Shown: one piece after another, positions 29,764 to 37,669 of the stretch | How positions within the stretch are numbered: position 1 is the first letter of the stretch | How the letters are laid out: the number at the start of each line of letters is the position of its first letter | Source of the DNA: Amycolatopsis decaplanina DSM 44594 | GTDB lineage: Bacteria; Actinomycetota; Actinomycetes; Mycobacteriales; Pseudonocardiaceae | Reading direction: 5' to 3' | Assembly: GCF_000342005.1 (NCBI RefSeq) | Contig: NZ_AOHO01000054.1 | Location: 1-61,809 of the forward strand | Length of the DNA stretch: 61,809 nt | Notes under the pieces: model-generated | Told to the model about the DNA's origin: nothing | Database searches by the model: none | The model's input: the letters and a program-made list of their open reading frames with translations, nothing else | Made by a program: the position numbers and the translations under genes

Positions 29764-31323
29764 ATGCTGACCCTGGCGGCGCTGGTCGAGGACCCGGCTC
29801 TGGAACTGCGGGTGGTCGTCCCCGGCCGCGACGGGGCGCTGACCGAGCAGGTGCTGTGGGTGCACAACACCGAGCTGCCCGACCCCGGGCCGTACGTGCG
29901 TGAGCACGAGGTCGTGCTGACCAACGGCCTGTGGCTGGACCGTGTCGATCCGGCCGACTTCGTCGCGAGAGTGGTCGGTGCCGGAGCGGCGGGGATCATC
30001 TTCGGGCTGCGTGTGGAACAGCGCGACACGCCTCCGGCGCTCGCCGACGCCTGCCGGGAAGCCGGGTTGCCGCTGCTGGAGATCTCGGTGGCGGTGCCGT
30101 TCACGGCGGTCACCCGCGCCGCGGCGGCGATCCAGGCCACGGACCGGCAGAACGCGCTGATGTCGTTGGTGCGCCGAGGGGACGAGCTGACCTCGGCGCT
30201 GTCGAGAGGCGCGGGCGCGTCCGGGGTGCTCGCGGTCCTCCGCCGTGAACACGAGCTCCCGCTGGCGGTCGTGGACAGGATGGGCCGGGAGCTGGCGTCC
30301 GCCGGTGCCGAACTGGACGCCGGGCAGTCGCGAGCCGCGGCGGAGGCACTGGCCGGGCATCCGCCGCCGCTGGAGGCGGATCTCGGCGCGGGGACGCGGG
30401 CTGCGTTGTTCCCGGTCGGCGCGATCGGCGACGCGGACGCCGCGCTGCTGTGCCTGCGGCCCGTGGCCGGGCTGACGCGCGAGGAGCGCGACGCGCTGGA
30501 GCAGACCGCCCGCTACCTCAGCCTGGAGGTGGCCCGGCACCAGGCGGTGCAGGCGATCGAGATGCGGTTCGCCGTCGAACTGCTGGACATGGTGCTCTCC
30601 GGCGCGCAGCGCGCCGCGGAGGTGCCCGGCAGGCTGCGCGCCTTCGGGGTGGATCCGGACGGGCCGCTGGCGGTGATCGCGCTGGCGTTCGCGGGTGAAG
30701 ACGCCGCGACCCCGCCGGGGATGGCGGAGGCCGTGACGGACTTCCTGCTGGCGGACGGGCTGCCCGCCGTCGTGGCGGCGGGCAGCCAGGACGTCGTGGC
30801 GGTGCTGCCGTTCCGGTCGGGACGGCAGTCGCCCGCCGGCTTCGCGCCGCGGCTGGCGGCGGCGGTGTCGCACCGGCTCTCCGGTGGGCGTGTGGTCGTC
30901 GGGCTCGCCGATCCGGTGTCCGGCGCGGCCGAGCTGCGGGTGCCGTTGTCGCGCAGCCGCGAAGCCTGCCGTGTGCTCCGTGGCAGGCGCGGCGGCCCGG
31001 TCGCGGCGAGTTTCGCCGAACTGGGCAGCTACCGGCTGCTGCTGGAGTCGCACGACGAGCAGTGGCGGCACACCTTCGCCGACGCCCTGCTCGGCCCGCT
31101 GCGCGAGCACGACCGCGTCCGCGACGGCGACCTGGAGACGACCTTGCGGGCGTTCCTCGACCACGACGGTCAGTGGGCGGCCACCGCCGCGGCCCTGTAC
31201 GTGCACGTCAACACCCTGCGTAACCGGCTGGCCAAGGTCACCGAGCTGACCGGCCGCGACGTCGGGCGGACCGCGGACCGGGTCGACCTGTTCCTGGCGC
31301 TGGAGGCGGCTCAGTCCGGATAG
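29764..31323 (+). CDS. PucR-family transcriptional regulator
   Basis: A 519-residue protein with an N-terminal PucR-like sensor domain (MLTLAALVEDPALELRVVVP, then EVVLTNGLWL) and a C-terminal PucR/CdaR helix-turn-helix (TTLRAFLDHDGQWAATAAAL, YVHVNTLRNRLAKV). Such regulators often control purine or amino-compound catabolism. A TATATT hexamer ends 7 bp before the ATG, suggesting a leaderless transcript. Its 3' end overlaps by 13 bp the end of the convergent deacetylase gene, which it may regulate together with the rest of that operon. Confidence 0.9.
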   Translation: MLTLAALVEDPALELRVVVPGRDGALTEQVLWVHNTELPDPGPYVREHEVVLTNGLWLDRVDPADFVARVVGAGAAGIIFGLRVEQRDTPPALADACREAGLPLLEISVAVPFTAVTRAAAAIQATDRQNALMSLVRRGDELTSALSRGAGASGVLAVLRREHELPLAVVDRMGRELASAGAELDAGQSRAAAEALAGHPPPLEADLGAGTRAALFPVGAIGDADAALLCLRPVAGLTREERDALEQTARYLSLEVARHQAVQAIEMRFAVELLDMVLSGAQRAAEVPGRLRAFGVDPDGPLAVIALAFAGEDAATPPGMAEAVTDFLLADGLPAVVAAGSQDVVAVLPFRSGRQSPAGFAPRLAAAVSHRLSGGRVVVGLADPVSGAAELRVPLSRSREACRVLRGRRGGPVAASFAELGSYRLLLESHDEQWRHTFADALLGPLREHDRVRDGDLETTLRAFLDHDGQWAATAAALYVHVNTLRNRLAKVTELTGRDVGRTADRVDLFLALEAAQSG

Positions 31324-32180
31324 ACCGCCGGGTCGACTTCCAGCCGCCGCAACGGTTCCGCGGGCAAGGCCGGGTCGGCCAGCGCCGCGGCCGCCACGTC
31401 ACGGCACCGGGCGAACCGGACGTCGCCGAGGCCGAGCCCGAACTCGATGAGCGCGCGCACGGCGGCCAGCCGTCCCGGCCTGCCTGACAGGAACGGGTGC
31501 AGGCACAGGTTGAACAGGCACCGGTGGCGGCGCATCGCGTCCAGCTCGGCGCGCCACATCTCCAGCACCCGCACCGGGGACGTGATCACCGAGCCGATCC
31601 GCGGCTCGGGGAGGAACGCGTACTGCTCCCAGTCGTCGAGCGACCAGTGCACCGGCAGCTCGGCGATCCGGCCCGACCCGGTTTCGATCAGGTACGGCCG
31701 GTCGTCGGCCATCAGAGACGAGTCGTAGCTCAACCCGTGTTCGGCCACCAGCCCCGGTGTGTCCCAAGTGGACTCCCAGCCCGCCGCGCGATGCCCGCTG
31801 ATCTCGATGCCCTGCGCCGCGAAGACCGCCATGCCCCGTTCGAAATCGGCTCGCTGCTCGGCGGCGGTCATCGTGGTCGGCGGCCGGTGGCTGTAGGAAT
31901 GATGGGCCACCTCGTGCCCCCGCTCCACGATCGCGGCGGCGAGACCGGGCCGCTGTTCGGCGACCCAGCCCGGCACGAAGAACGTCGCGGGCACGGCCAG
32001 TTCGTCGAGCAGGTCGAGGATGCGCGGCACCCCGACCCGGGGCCCGTAGGCCTGATGGGACATGGTCGACAGGTGTCCGGCGTAGCCGGACCCTCGCGCG
32101 AGGATCGGGGATTCCGCGTCGACGTCGAAGGTCAGGGTCGCCACCGCGGCCGCGCCGCCGTGCCAGCTTGTTTCCGTCAC
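31311..32180 (-). CDS. Polysaccharide deacetylase-like (CE4) amidohydrolase
   Basis: A 289-residue NodB-fold protein resembling the HpPgdA/cyclic imidase branch. Characteristic segments are LTFDVDAES (catalytic Asp), VPATFFVPGWV, HEVAHHSYSHR (metal His) and ISGHRAAGW. It has no signal peptide, so it acts in the cytoplasm. This favours a small amide or cyclic imide substrate over peptidoglycan. The GTG start overlaps the upstream OYE gene by 4 bp. Operon partners are an ene-reductase and a DUF1989 protein. The substrate is unknown. Confidence 0.82.
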   Translation of the reverse strand: MTETSWHGGAAAVATLTFDVDAESPILARGSGYAGHLSTMSHQAYGPRVGVPRILDLLDELAVPATFFVPGWVAEQRPGLAAAIVERGHEVAHHSYSHRPPTTMTAAEQRADFERGMAVFAAQGIEISGHRAAGWESTWDTPGLVAEHGLSYDSSLMADDRPYLIETGSGRIAELPVHWSLDDWEQYAFLPEPRIGSVITSPVRVLEMWRAELDAMRRHRCLFNLCLHPFLSGRPGRLAAVRALIEFGLGLGDVRFARCRDVAAAALADPALPAEPLRRLEVDPAVYPD

Positions 32181-33304
32181 GCCTGCCGACTCTCCCGCCA
32201 GCGGCGCGCGTTCGCCACCGTGACCGTCGGGGAGACCATCGCCCGATCGAATTCGGCGAGCGGTTCCGCCGCGGCGACGCGGGCGGGCAGATCGGGGTTG
32301 GCCAGCGCGCCGTGCCCGAGCGAAAGCAGATCGGCGTGCCCGCCGGTGAGCACCTCGTGCGCCTGGGTGAGGTCGTGCATCCCGCCGTTGGCGATCACCG
32401 GCAGCCCGGTGACCTGCCGGGCGAGGGCGGTGAGGGTGCCGCCGTCCGCCAGCCTCGCCGTCTCGAGCCAGTTCCGGCCCTCGCTGGCGATGTGAAGGTA
32501 GTCCGCGCCCGCTTCCGCGACCGCGGCGAAGATCACCTCGGCGTCGTCGCGGCCGCCGGGCCAGCGATAGGTGAAGTCGTTGACCTTCGTCTGCGACAAC
32601 CGCACACCGGTCACCAGCTCCGGCACGGCCTCGGCGACGGCGGTCACGACACGGGAGGTCAGCCGGATCCGGTTGGCGACCGGCCCGCCGTAGGAGTCGG
32701 TGCGCCGATTGGTGTAGTCGGTGAGGAACTGGTCGAGCAGATAACCGTTGGCCGCGTGCACCTCGACGCCGTCGAACCCGGCCTGACGGGCACGCACCGC
32801 CGCGGCCGCGAAGCCGTCGATGACGTCGTCGATCTCGGCGGTGGTCAGCTCGCGGGGGACGGCCCACGGCCCGGAGCCGCCATACGCGCGCATCATCTCC
32901 CCGCGCGGTTGGACGGCCGAAGGGGCGACTGTGTGGTCCTGGTGCGGATTTCCCTGCGCGATCGCCCCGGCATGCATGAGCTGGGCGATCATCCGGCCGC
33001 CCGCCGCGCGTACTCCGGCGGTGACCACGCGCCAGCCCGCGACGTGCTCGTCCCGCGCGAGGCCCGGCTGGTTGATATACCCCTGGCTGGCCGCGCTGTC
33101 GGGGTAGGTGCCCTCGCTGAACACCAGTCCGAAGCCGCCGCGGGCGAATTCGGCGTAGTAGTCGGCCATCTCGCCGGTCGGGGTGCCGTCCGGCCGCGCG
33201 GAGACGCGGGACATGGGGGCGACGGCGTAGCGGTTGCGCAGCGCGAGACCGCCGAGTGTGATCGGCGCCAGCGCGGGGTGGACGTGTTCGACGGTGGTCG
33301 TCAT
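32177..33304 (-). CDS. Old yellow enzyme family NADH:flavin oxidoreductase
   Basis: A 375-residue FMN-dependent TIM-barrel enzyme. It begins PITLGGLALRNRYAVAPMSR. It has the OYE signature VRARQAGFDGVEVHAANGYL with the substrate-binding His region, then FLTDYTNRRTDSYGG, and late VIANGGM and LLSLGHGALANPDLP phosphate-binding segments. Homologues reduce activated C=C bonds or open ring compounds. It overlaps both neighbours by 4 bp and is the middle gene of a three-gene operon. Confidence 0.92.
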   Translation of the reverse strand: MTTTVEHVHPALAPITLGGLALRNRYAVAPMSRVSARPDGTPTGEMADYYAEFARGGFGLVFSEGTYPDSAASQGYINQPGLARDEHVAGWRVVTAGVRAAGGRMIAQLMHAGAIAQGNPHQDHTVAPSAVQPRGEMMRAYGGSGPWAVPRELTTAEIDDVIDGFAAAAVRARQAGFDGVEVHAANGYLLDQFLTDYTNRRTDSYGGPVANRIRLTSRVVTAVAEAVPELVTGVRLSQTKVNDFTYRWPGGRDDAEVIFAAVAEAGADYLHIASEGRNWLETARLADGGTLTALARQVTGLPVIANGGMHDLTQAHEVLTGGHADLLSLGHGALANPDLPARVAAAEPLAEFDRAMVSPTVTVANARRWRESRQA

Positions 33305-33918
33305 GACCGGTTTCCTCCATTGTGGACGGTTTCGATGGCGAGCGGGGAGAGTCCGGCGTCGCTGATCCGGACGAGGTCTTGCGGGCAGGCGGAGACCACG
33401 ACGACGCAGTCCATGCGGGCCCGCAGGGTCACCGCGTCGCCGGGTCGCGAGGACGCGGTCAGCCAGTTCAGGCGTCCGCCCTCCCCGACCGGGACGCGCA
33501 TGAAGACGTTGATCGGCTGTGGGGTCGGGCCCGCGAAGCTCAGGCCGGATTCCTCCAGCGCCTCGCGCAGGTTCGCGGCGCAGGACCGGTGACCCGGAGC
33601 CCCCAGCGCGGTGTACCGGGCCGGGTCGCAGGCCGGGATGAGCATGTCGTGCTCGCCGGGGGAGGTGTCTTCGACCAGCGTGAGGATCGGGCGGCGCAGG
33701 TCGGTCAGGAAGGAGTCGCCGACGGCGGGGAACAGCCTGTCGACGCCGGCGCGGGTGTGCGCCGCGCTGTGATGCTCGGTCAGTTCGGTCCCGCCGCTGT
33801 CCCGGAACGCGAACACGTCACCGACCTGACCGCCCTCGACGTCGATCATCCGGACCAGGTCCCCCGCGGCCACCCGGACGGCCTTGGCGGTCCCGGGTGG
33901 CACTTCCGTTTTGCTCAT
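33301..33918 (-). CDS. DUF1989 (urea carboxylase-associated) family protein
   Basis: A 205-residue protein of the family often found beside urea carboxylase or other nitrogen-compound genes. Conserved segments include GGQVGDVFAF, MLIPACDPARY, CAANLREAL and FMRVPVGEGGRL. The His and Cys residues in these segments are likely metal ligands. It is the first gene of the operon DUF1989, OYE, deacetylase, and is divergent from a MarR gene. The start at 33918 has GGTGG upstream. The molecular role of the family is not settled. Confidence 0.85.
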   Translation of the reverse strand: MSKTEVPPGTAKAVRVAAGDLVRMIDVEGGQVGDVFAFRDSGGTELTEHHSAAHTRAGVDRLFPAVGDSFLTDLRRPILTLVEDTSPGEHDMLIPACDPARYTALGAPGHRSCAANLREALEESGLSFAGPTPQPINVFMRVPVGEGGRLNWLTASSRPGDAVTLRARMDCVVVVSACPQDLVRISDAGLSPLAIETVHNGGNRS

Positions 33919-34012
33919 GCCACCAGCAAACAGGTGACGATTGGCGGCGCGCCATGGAGGAACATCCATGATCAAGCGTGCAAGATGGACAAACATCCAG
34001 GTGTGCGACGAC

Positions 34013-34112
34013 CGAACTCGCGTGCTTGAAGGCGGAACTCGCGTGCTTGGCGGCGGAACAGCGTCTTCCGGCTGGAAGCACGCGTGATCCGGCTCCAAGC
34101 ACGCGAGTTCCG
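34013..34112. repeat. Repeated 16-17-bp motif in the DUF1989/marR promoter region
   Basis: CGAACTCGCGTGCTTG occurs at 34013-34028 and again as CGGAACTCGCGTGCTTG at 34033-34049. Its reverse complement CAAGCACGCGAGTTCCG lies at 34096-34112. Two direct copies and one inverted copy in 100 bp between divergent genes suggest operator sites for the MarR protein, or a local repeat. Confidence 0.65.
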
Positions 34113-34167
34113 GGTAAAAGTAGTTTCGACTTTGACCATTTTCGCGGGGCCGGGTTAGTGTTCGTCG

Positions 34168-34719
34168 ATGGAAGACGTGGACGCTGTGGACGCTGTGGAC
34201 GCGGCCGGGCTCGACTTCTGGTCGTTCGTGGCGCTGGCGAACCGGCGGCTCGCGCAGGAGTACGGCTTCCGGCACCAGCTGGCGACCGAGGTGCTGCTGA
34301 CCCTCAATCGCGCGTCCGACCTGGTGACCTACGACCTCGAAGCCGCGGTGCACCGGCCGCGCGGGCGGTCGTGGTCGGCGTTCCGCCTGCTGTTCGTGGT
34401 CTGGCTCGCCGGACCGCTCGAACCCACCAGCGCGGCCCGGCTGACCGGGATGAGCCGGGCGGCGGTCTCGAATCTGGTCAAGACGCTGGTCGTGGAGGGG
34501 ATGCTCCACCGGGTCCCGGACGAGCGGGACGGACGTTCGGTTCAGCTGTCGCTGACCGAGGCGGGCCGCGAGGAGATGGTCTCGGTCTTCCGCGAGCACA
34601 ACGAGCGTGAATTCGGCTGGACGAACGCACTGACCGAGACCGAACAGCGCATCCTCGTGATGCTGCTGGGCAAGCTGATCACGAGCCGCGCCGAGTTCGG
34701 TACCCGGAGCCGCAAGTAG
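34168..34719 (+). CDS. MarR-family transcriptional regulator
   Basis: A 183-residue winged-helix protein. The DNA-binding part reads SAARLTGMSRAAVSNLVKTL, then the wing VPDERDGRSVQLSLTEAGRE. The N-terminus has a short Asp-Val-Asp-Ala repeat (DVDAVDAVDAA) from a small tandem DNA repeat. It is divergent from the DUF1989/OYE/deacetylase operon, which it probably regulates in response to a small ligand. Confidence 0.88.
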   Translation: MEDVDAVDAVDAAGLDFWSFVALANRRLAQEYGFRHQLATEVLLTLNRASDLVTYDLEAAVHRPRGRSWSAFRLLFVVWLAGPLEPTSAARLTGMSRAAVSNLVKTLVVEGMLHRVPDERDGRSVQLSLTEAGREEMVSVFREHNEREFGWTNALTETEQRILVMLLGKLITSRAEFGTRSRK

Positions 34720-34799
34720 GCCTTCCCGTCGCCCGGAAGACGGGACTACGCTGCCCGATGGATAGTCAAAGTGTGAACTAAATCGGCGAGGAGGAGACC

Positions 34800-35642
34800 A
34801 TGGTGGACGGCGGACGGATTCCCGCGCTCTTCGCCGGGCTGTGCGACGACGCCGCGGTGTTCCCGCCGGGTCTGGCCCCGCTGCCGGACGCCGTCGCGGC
34901 GCACGACGAGCACGTCTCCGCCTGGTACGCCGGCCTCGTCGGGCCACTGGTCATCGCCGCCACCGCGCTCGGCGACCTCGGCGAAGTGCTGGGTGACCGG
35001 GAGGCCCCGCTGCCGGTCTCGGTGACCTTGCCCGGCGGACCCGCGCAGCTCGATGGAGCGCTCGCGGCCGTCGCCTCGCTGCCGGTGAAACTCGACGCGC
35101 TCGAGATCGCCGTCCCGGACGGGATGGGCCCTGACGAAGTGCTCGCCGCGATTTCCCGCGCCACCGCACCGGTTTTCGTCGAGATCCCGCGTGACGAACG
35201 GCGTGTCCCGCTGCTGACCGCCCTTTCCGGCACCGGTCACCACGCGAAGTTCCGCACCGGCGGCGTCCGTGCCGACCTGTACCCCGGCGAAGCCGAACTC
35301 GCCGCCGCGGTCCGTGCGGCCGTCGGGGCCGGCGTTCCCTTCAAGGCCACCGCGGGGCTGCACCACGCTCTCCGCAACACCGATCCGGAGACCGGCTTCG
35401 AACAGCACGGCTTCCTCAACCTGATGCTCGCCACCGACGCCGTCCTCACCGGCGGCGACGCCGAAGCCGTTCTCGCCGAACGAGACGGTGCCGTCATCGC
35501 CGGACGGCTCCGGGCACTGGACGCGGATCGCGTCGCCGCGGTCCGCGCGGGCTTCACGTCGTTCGGTACCTGCAGTATCACCGACCCCCTGACCGAACTG
35601 GCCGGACTCGGCCTGCTCGAGGCGCCCCGAGGAGAGGCATGA
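34800..35642 (+). CDS. Conserved protein of unknown function upstream of fumarylacetoacetase
   Basis: A 280-residue soluble protein that I do not recognise by family name. Alternating strand/helix segments and the passage AAVGAGVPFKATAGLHHALR suggest a TIM-barrel-like fold. No signal peptide or membrane segment is present. The ATG at 34800 has GAGGAG upstream. Its stop overlaps the fahA start by 4 bp (ATGA), so the two proteins are made together. That coupling suggests a role near tyrosine/homogentisate catabolism. Confidence 0.8.
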   Translation: MVDGGRIPALFAGLCDDAAVFPPGLAPLPDAVAAHDEHVSAWYAGLVGPLVIAATALGDLGEVLGDREAPLPVSVTLPGGPAQLDGALAAVASLPVKLDALEIAVPDGMGPDEVLAAISRATAPVFVEIPRDERRVPLLTALSGTGHHAKFRTGGVRADLYPGEAELAAAVRAAVGAGVPFKATAGLHHALRNTDPETGFEQHGFLNLMLATDAVLTGGDAEAVLAERDGAVIAGRLRALDADRVAAVRAGFTSFGTCSITDPLTELAGLGLLEAPRGEA

Positions 35643-36814
35643 CCACGATCGACATCCCCGCAGGTTCCCTGTTCGGGATCGACAACCTGCCGTACGGCGT
35701 GTTCTCCGTCGACGGCGATTCCCCGCGCGTCGGCGTGCGCGTCGGCGACTCCGTCGTCGACCTGGCCGCGGCGCTCGGCGACGACGTGTTCGCCGCGCCG
35801 TCGCTGAACCCGTTCATGGCGCAGGGACACGATCGCTGGGTGGCGGTCCGGGAGCGGATCCGCGACCTGGTCACCGGCGAGATCCCCGACGGCGCGGTCC
35901 ATCCCGTCGGACGGGTGACCCTGCACCTGCCGATCGAGGTCGCGGACTACGTCGACTTCTACGCCTCCGAACACCACGCCTCGAACGTCGGCAGGCTGTT
36001 CCGCCCCGACGCGGAACCGTTGCTGCCCAACTGGAAGCACCTCCCGGTCGGCTATCACGGGCGGTCCGGCACGGTCCTGGTCTCCGGCACGGACATCGTG
36101 CGCCCGAGCGGTCAGCGCAAGGCCCCGGCCGACACGGCGCCGGTGTTCGGGCCGAGCGCGCGGCTGGACATCGAGGCCGAGATGGGGTTCATCGTCGGCA
36201 CCGGAACCCCGCTGAACACCCCGATCACCCCGGATGACTTCCCCCGCCATGTTTTCGGCGCGGTCCTGCTCAACGACTGGTCGGCCCGCGACATCCAGGC
36301 GTGGGAATACGTCCCGCTGGGCCCGCATCTCGGCAAGAGCTTCGCGACCTCGATCTCCCCTTGGGTGGTGCCGATCCTGGCCTTGGAGGCCGCGCGGATC
36401 CCGCTGCCCGGTCAGACTGATCCGGAGCCGCTGCCGTACCTGCGGGAGAGCGACCCGTGGGGACTCGACATCGATCTGGTCATCGAGTGGAACGGCGAAG
36501 AGGTCAGCCGCCCGCCGTTCCGCGAGATGTACTGGTCGCCCGCCCAGATGCTCGCGCACCTGACGGTGAACGGCGCTTCGTCGCGCACGGGCGACCTGTA
36601 CGGCTCCGGCACGATCTCCGGACCGGAGAAGCACGAGCGCGGCGCGTTCCTCGAATTGTCCTGGGGCGGAAAGGAACCGCTCACGGTCAAGGGGGAGGAG
36701 CGCACCTTCCTGCAGGACGGCGACGAGGTCGTGATCACCGGGACCGCGCCCGGCGCGAACGGCGCGCGGATCGGGTTCGGCGAGGTGCGGGGGCGCGTGC
36801 TGCCCGCGAGGTGA
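35639..36814 (+). CDS. fahA: Fumarylacetoacetase
   Basis: A 391-residue enzyme hydrolysing fumarylacetoacetate to fumarate and acetoacetate, the last step of tyrosine degradation. It aligns closely with the animal enzyme through the metal site (DFYASEHHASNVGRLFRP, LPVGYHGRSGTVLVSG, LDIEAEMGFIVG, LLNDWSARDIQAWEYVPLGP). It is coupled to a preceding gene of unknown function and converges on a RibD-like gene 1 bp away. Homogentisate dioxygenase and maleylacetoacetate isomerase genes are not in the window. Confidence 0.96.
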   Translation: MTTIDIPAGSLFGIDNLPYGVFSVDGDSPRVGVRVGDSVVDLAAALGDDVFAAPSLNPFMAQGHDRWVAVRERIRDLVTGEIPDGAVHPVGRVTLHLPIEVADYVDFYASEHHASNVGRLFRPDAEPLLPNWKHLPVGYHGRSGTVLVSGTDIVRPSGQRKAPADTAPVFGPSARLDIEAEMGFIVGTGTPLNTPITPDDFPRHVFGAVLLNDWSARDIQAWEYVPLGPHLGKSFATSISPWVVPILALEAARIPLPGQTDPEPLPYLRESDPWGLDIDLVIEWNGEEVSRPPFREMYWSPAQMLAHLTVNGASSRTGDLYGSGTISGPEKHERGAFLELSWGGKEPLTVKGEERTFLQDGDEVVITGTAPGANGARIGFGEVRGRVLPAR

Positions 36815-36815
36815 G

Positions 36816-37376
36816 TCAGCGGACGCGTTCGTGGCGGAGGTAGACGACCTTCGAACCGATGATCCGGGACTCGGCCAGCCGCAGGCCGAGCGGCTCGGCC
36901 AGGGGCGGGAAGTACGGGGTGCCCTGGCCGAGCATGACCGGGCAGACGAACTGGCGGTACTCGTCGATCAGGTCTTCGGCGATGGCGGCCGCGGCGAGCT
37001 CCGCCCCGGCGATGGCCACCACGCCGTCGCCTGCTTGGTCGCGAAGCCGCTCGACTTCTGTGGCGAGGTCGTCGGTCGCCAGGCGCGCGTTGCCTTCCAC
37101 CGAGGTCAGCGTCCGCGAGAACACCACCTTCGGGATCGGCCGCCAGAGCCGGGCGAACTCCAGCTGAGCTTCGTCGGACATGGTCTGTTCGGCGGTCTCC
37201 CAGACCAGCATCGCCTCGTAAACCCGGCGCCCGCACAGGTATCCGCCGAGGTGGCGGGTCTGTTCGACGTGGAAGCCGAACATTTCCGGCTCGGGGGCGC
37301 CCCACTCGAGGTCACCACCCGGTGCCGCGATGAAACCGTCGAGCGACACGCTCATCGAATAGATCAGTGGCGGCAT
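36816..37376 (-). CDS. Dihydrofolate reductase-like / RibD C-terminal domain protein
   Basis: A 186-residue NADPH-dependent reductase-like protein. The N-terminal MSVSLDGFIAAPGGDLEW, central GRRVYEAM and C-terminal LIDEYRQFVCPVMLGQGTPY are typical of the family also called YyaP/YwjB. The substrate is unknown; members are not true folate reductases. It stands alone, converging on fahA on one side, with an unrecognised 60-residue gene upstream on the same strand. Confidence 0.88.
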   Translation of the reverse strand: MPPLIYSMSVSLDGFIAAPGGDLEWGAPEPEMFGFHVEQTRHLGGYLCGRRVYEAMLVWETAEQTMSDEAQLEFARLWRPIPKVVFSRTLTSVEGNARLATDDLATEVERLRDQAGDGVVAIAGAELAAAAIAEDLIDEYRQFVCPVMLGQGTPYFPPLAEPLGLRLAESRIIGSKVVYLRHERVR

Positions 37377-37427
37377 CGGTACTCCTCAGCGACTGGGCGA
37401 CGCGTCAGAGCGTGCCACAGCCAACGC

Positions 37428-37610
37428 TCAGTTGCCCGCCTTTCCCGCTGGAATGCCGTTGGGCGGCGGGGCGTCGTTCGCCGCCGAGTCGTCCGTCTCG
37501 ATGGCGGCCTCGCCGAGGCCGGTCACCAGGACCGGCGTCAGGTCCTTGCCGGCACCGCCCTTGAGTTCGACCACCGACACGCCGGACATCCCGAAGGTCG
37601 ACAGGGTCAC
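37428..37610 (-). CDS. Unrecognised 60-residue protein
   Basis: A GTG at 37610 has GGGAG 7 nt upstream and opens a 60-codon frame whose third positions are overwhelmingly G or C, as in real genes here. The protein begins MTLSTFGMSGVSVVELKGG and ends NGIPAGKAGN. It is rich in Gly, Ala and acidic residues, has no Cys and has a flexible C-terminal third. It lies between the lipase terminator and the RibD-like gene. A small signalling or precursor peptide is possible but nothing shows it. Confidence 0.55.
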   Translation of the reverse strand: MTLSTFGMSGVSVVELKGGAGKDLTPVLVTGLGEAAIETDDSAANDAPPPNGIPAGKAGN

Positions 37611-37635
37611 GCAAGAACTCCCAACGGCGCATGAA

Positions 37636-37661
37636 GGTCCCGGCGCGGGTGCGCCGGGACC
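37636..37661 (-). terminator. Hairpin terminator after the polyester-hydrolase gene
   Basis: GGTCCCGGCGC and GCGCCGGGACC form a perfect 11-bp stem with a GGGT loop, 8 bp beyond the stop codon of the minus-strand hydrolase gene. There is no T-run, as is common in actinobacteria. It separates that gene from the 60-residue gene downstream. Confidence 0.8.
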
Positions 37662-37669
37662 GGTGACGC

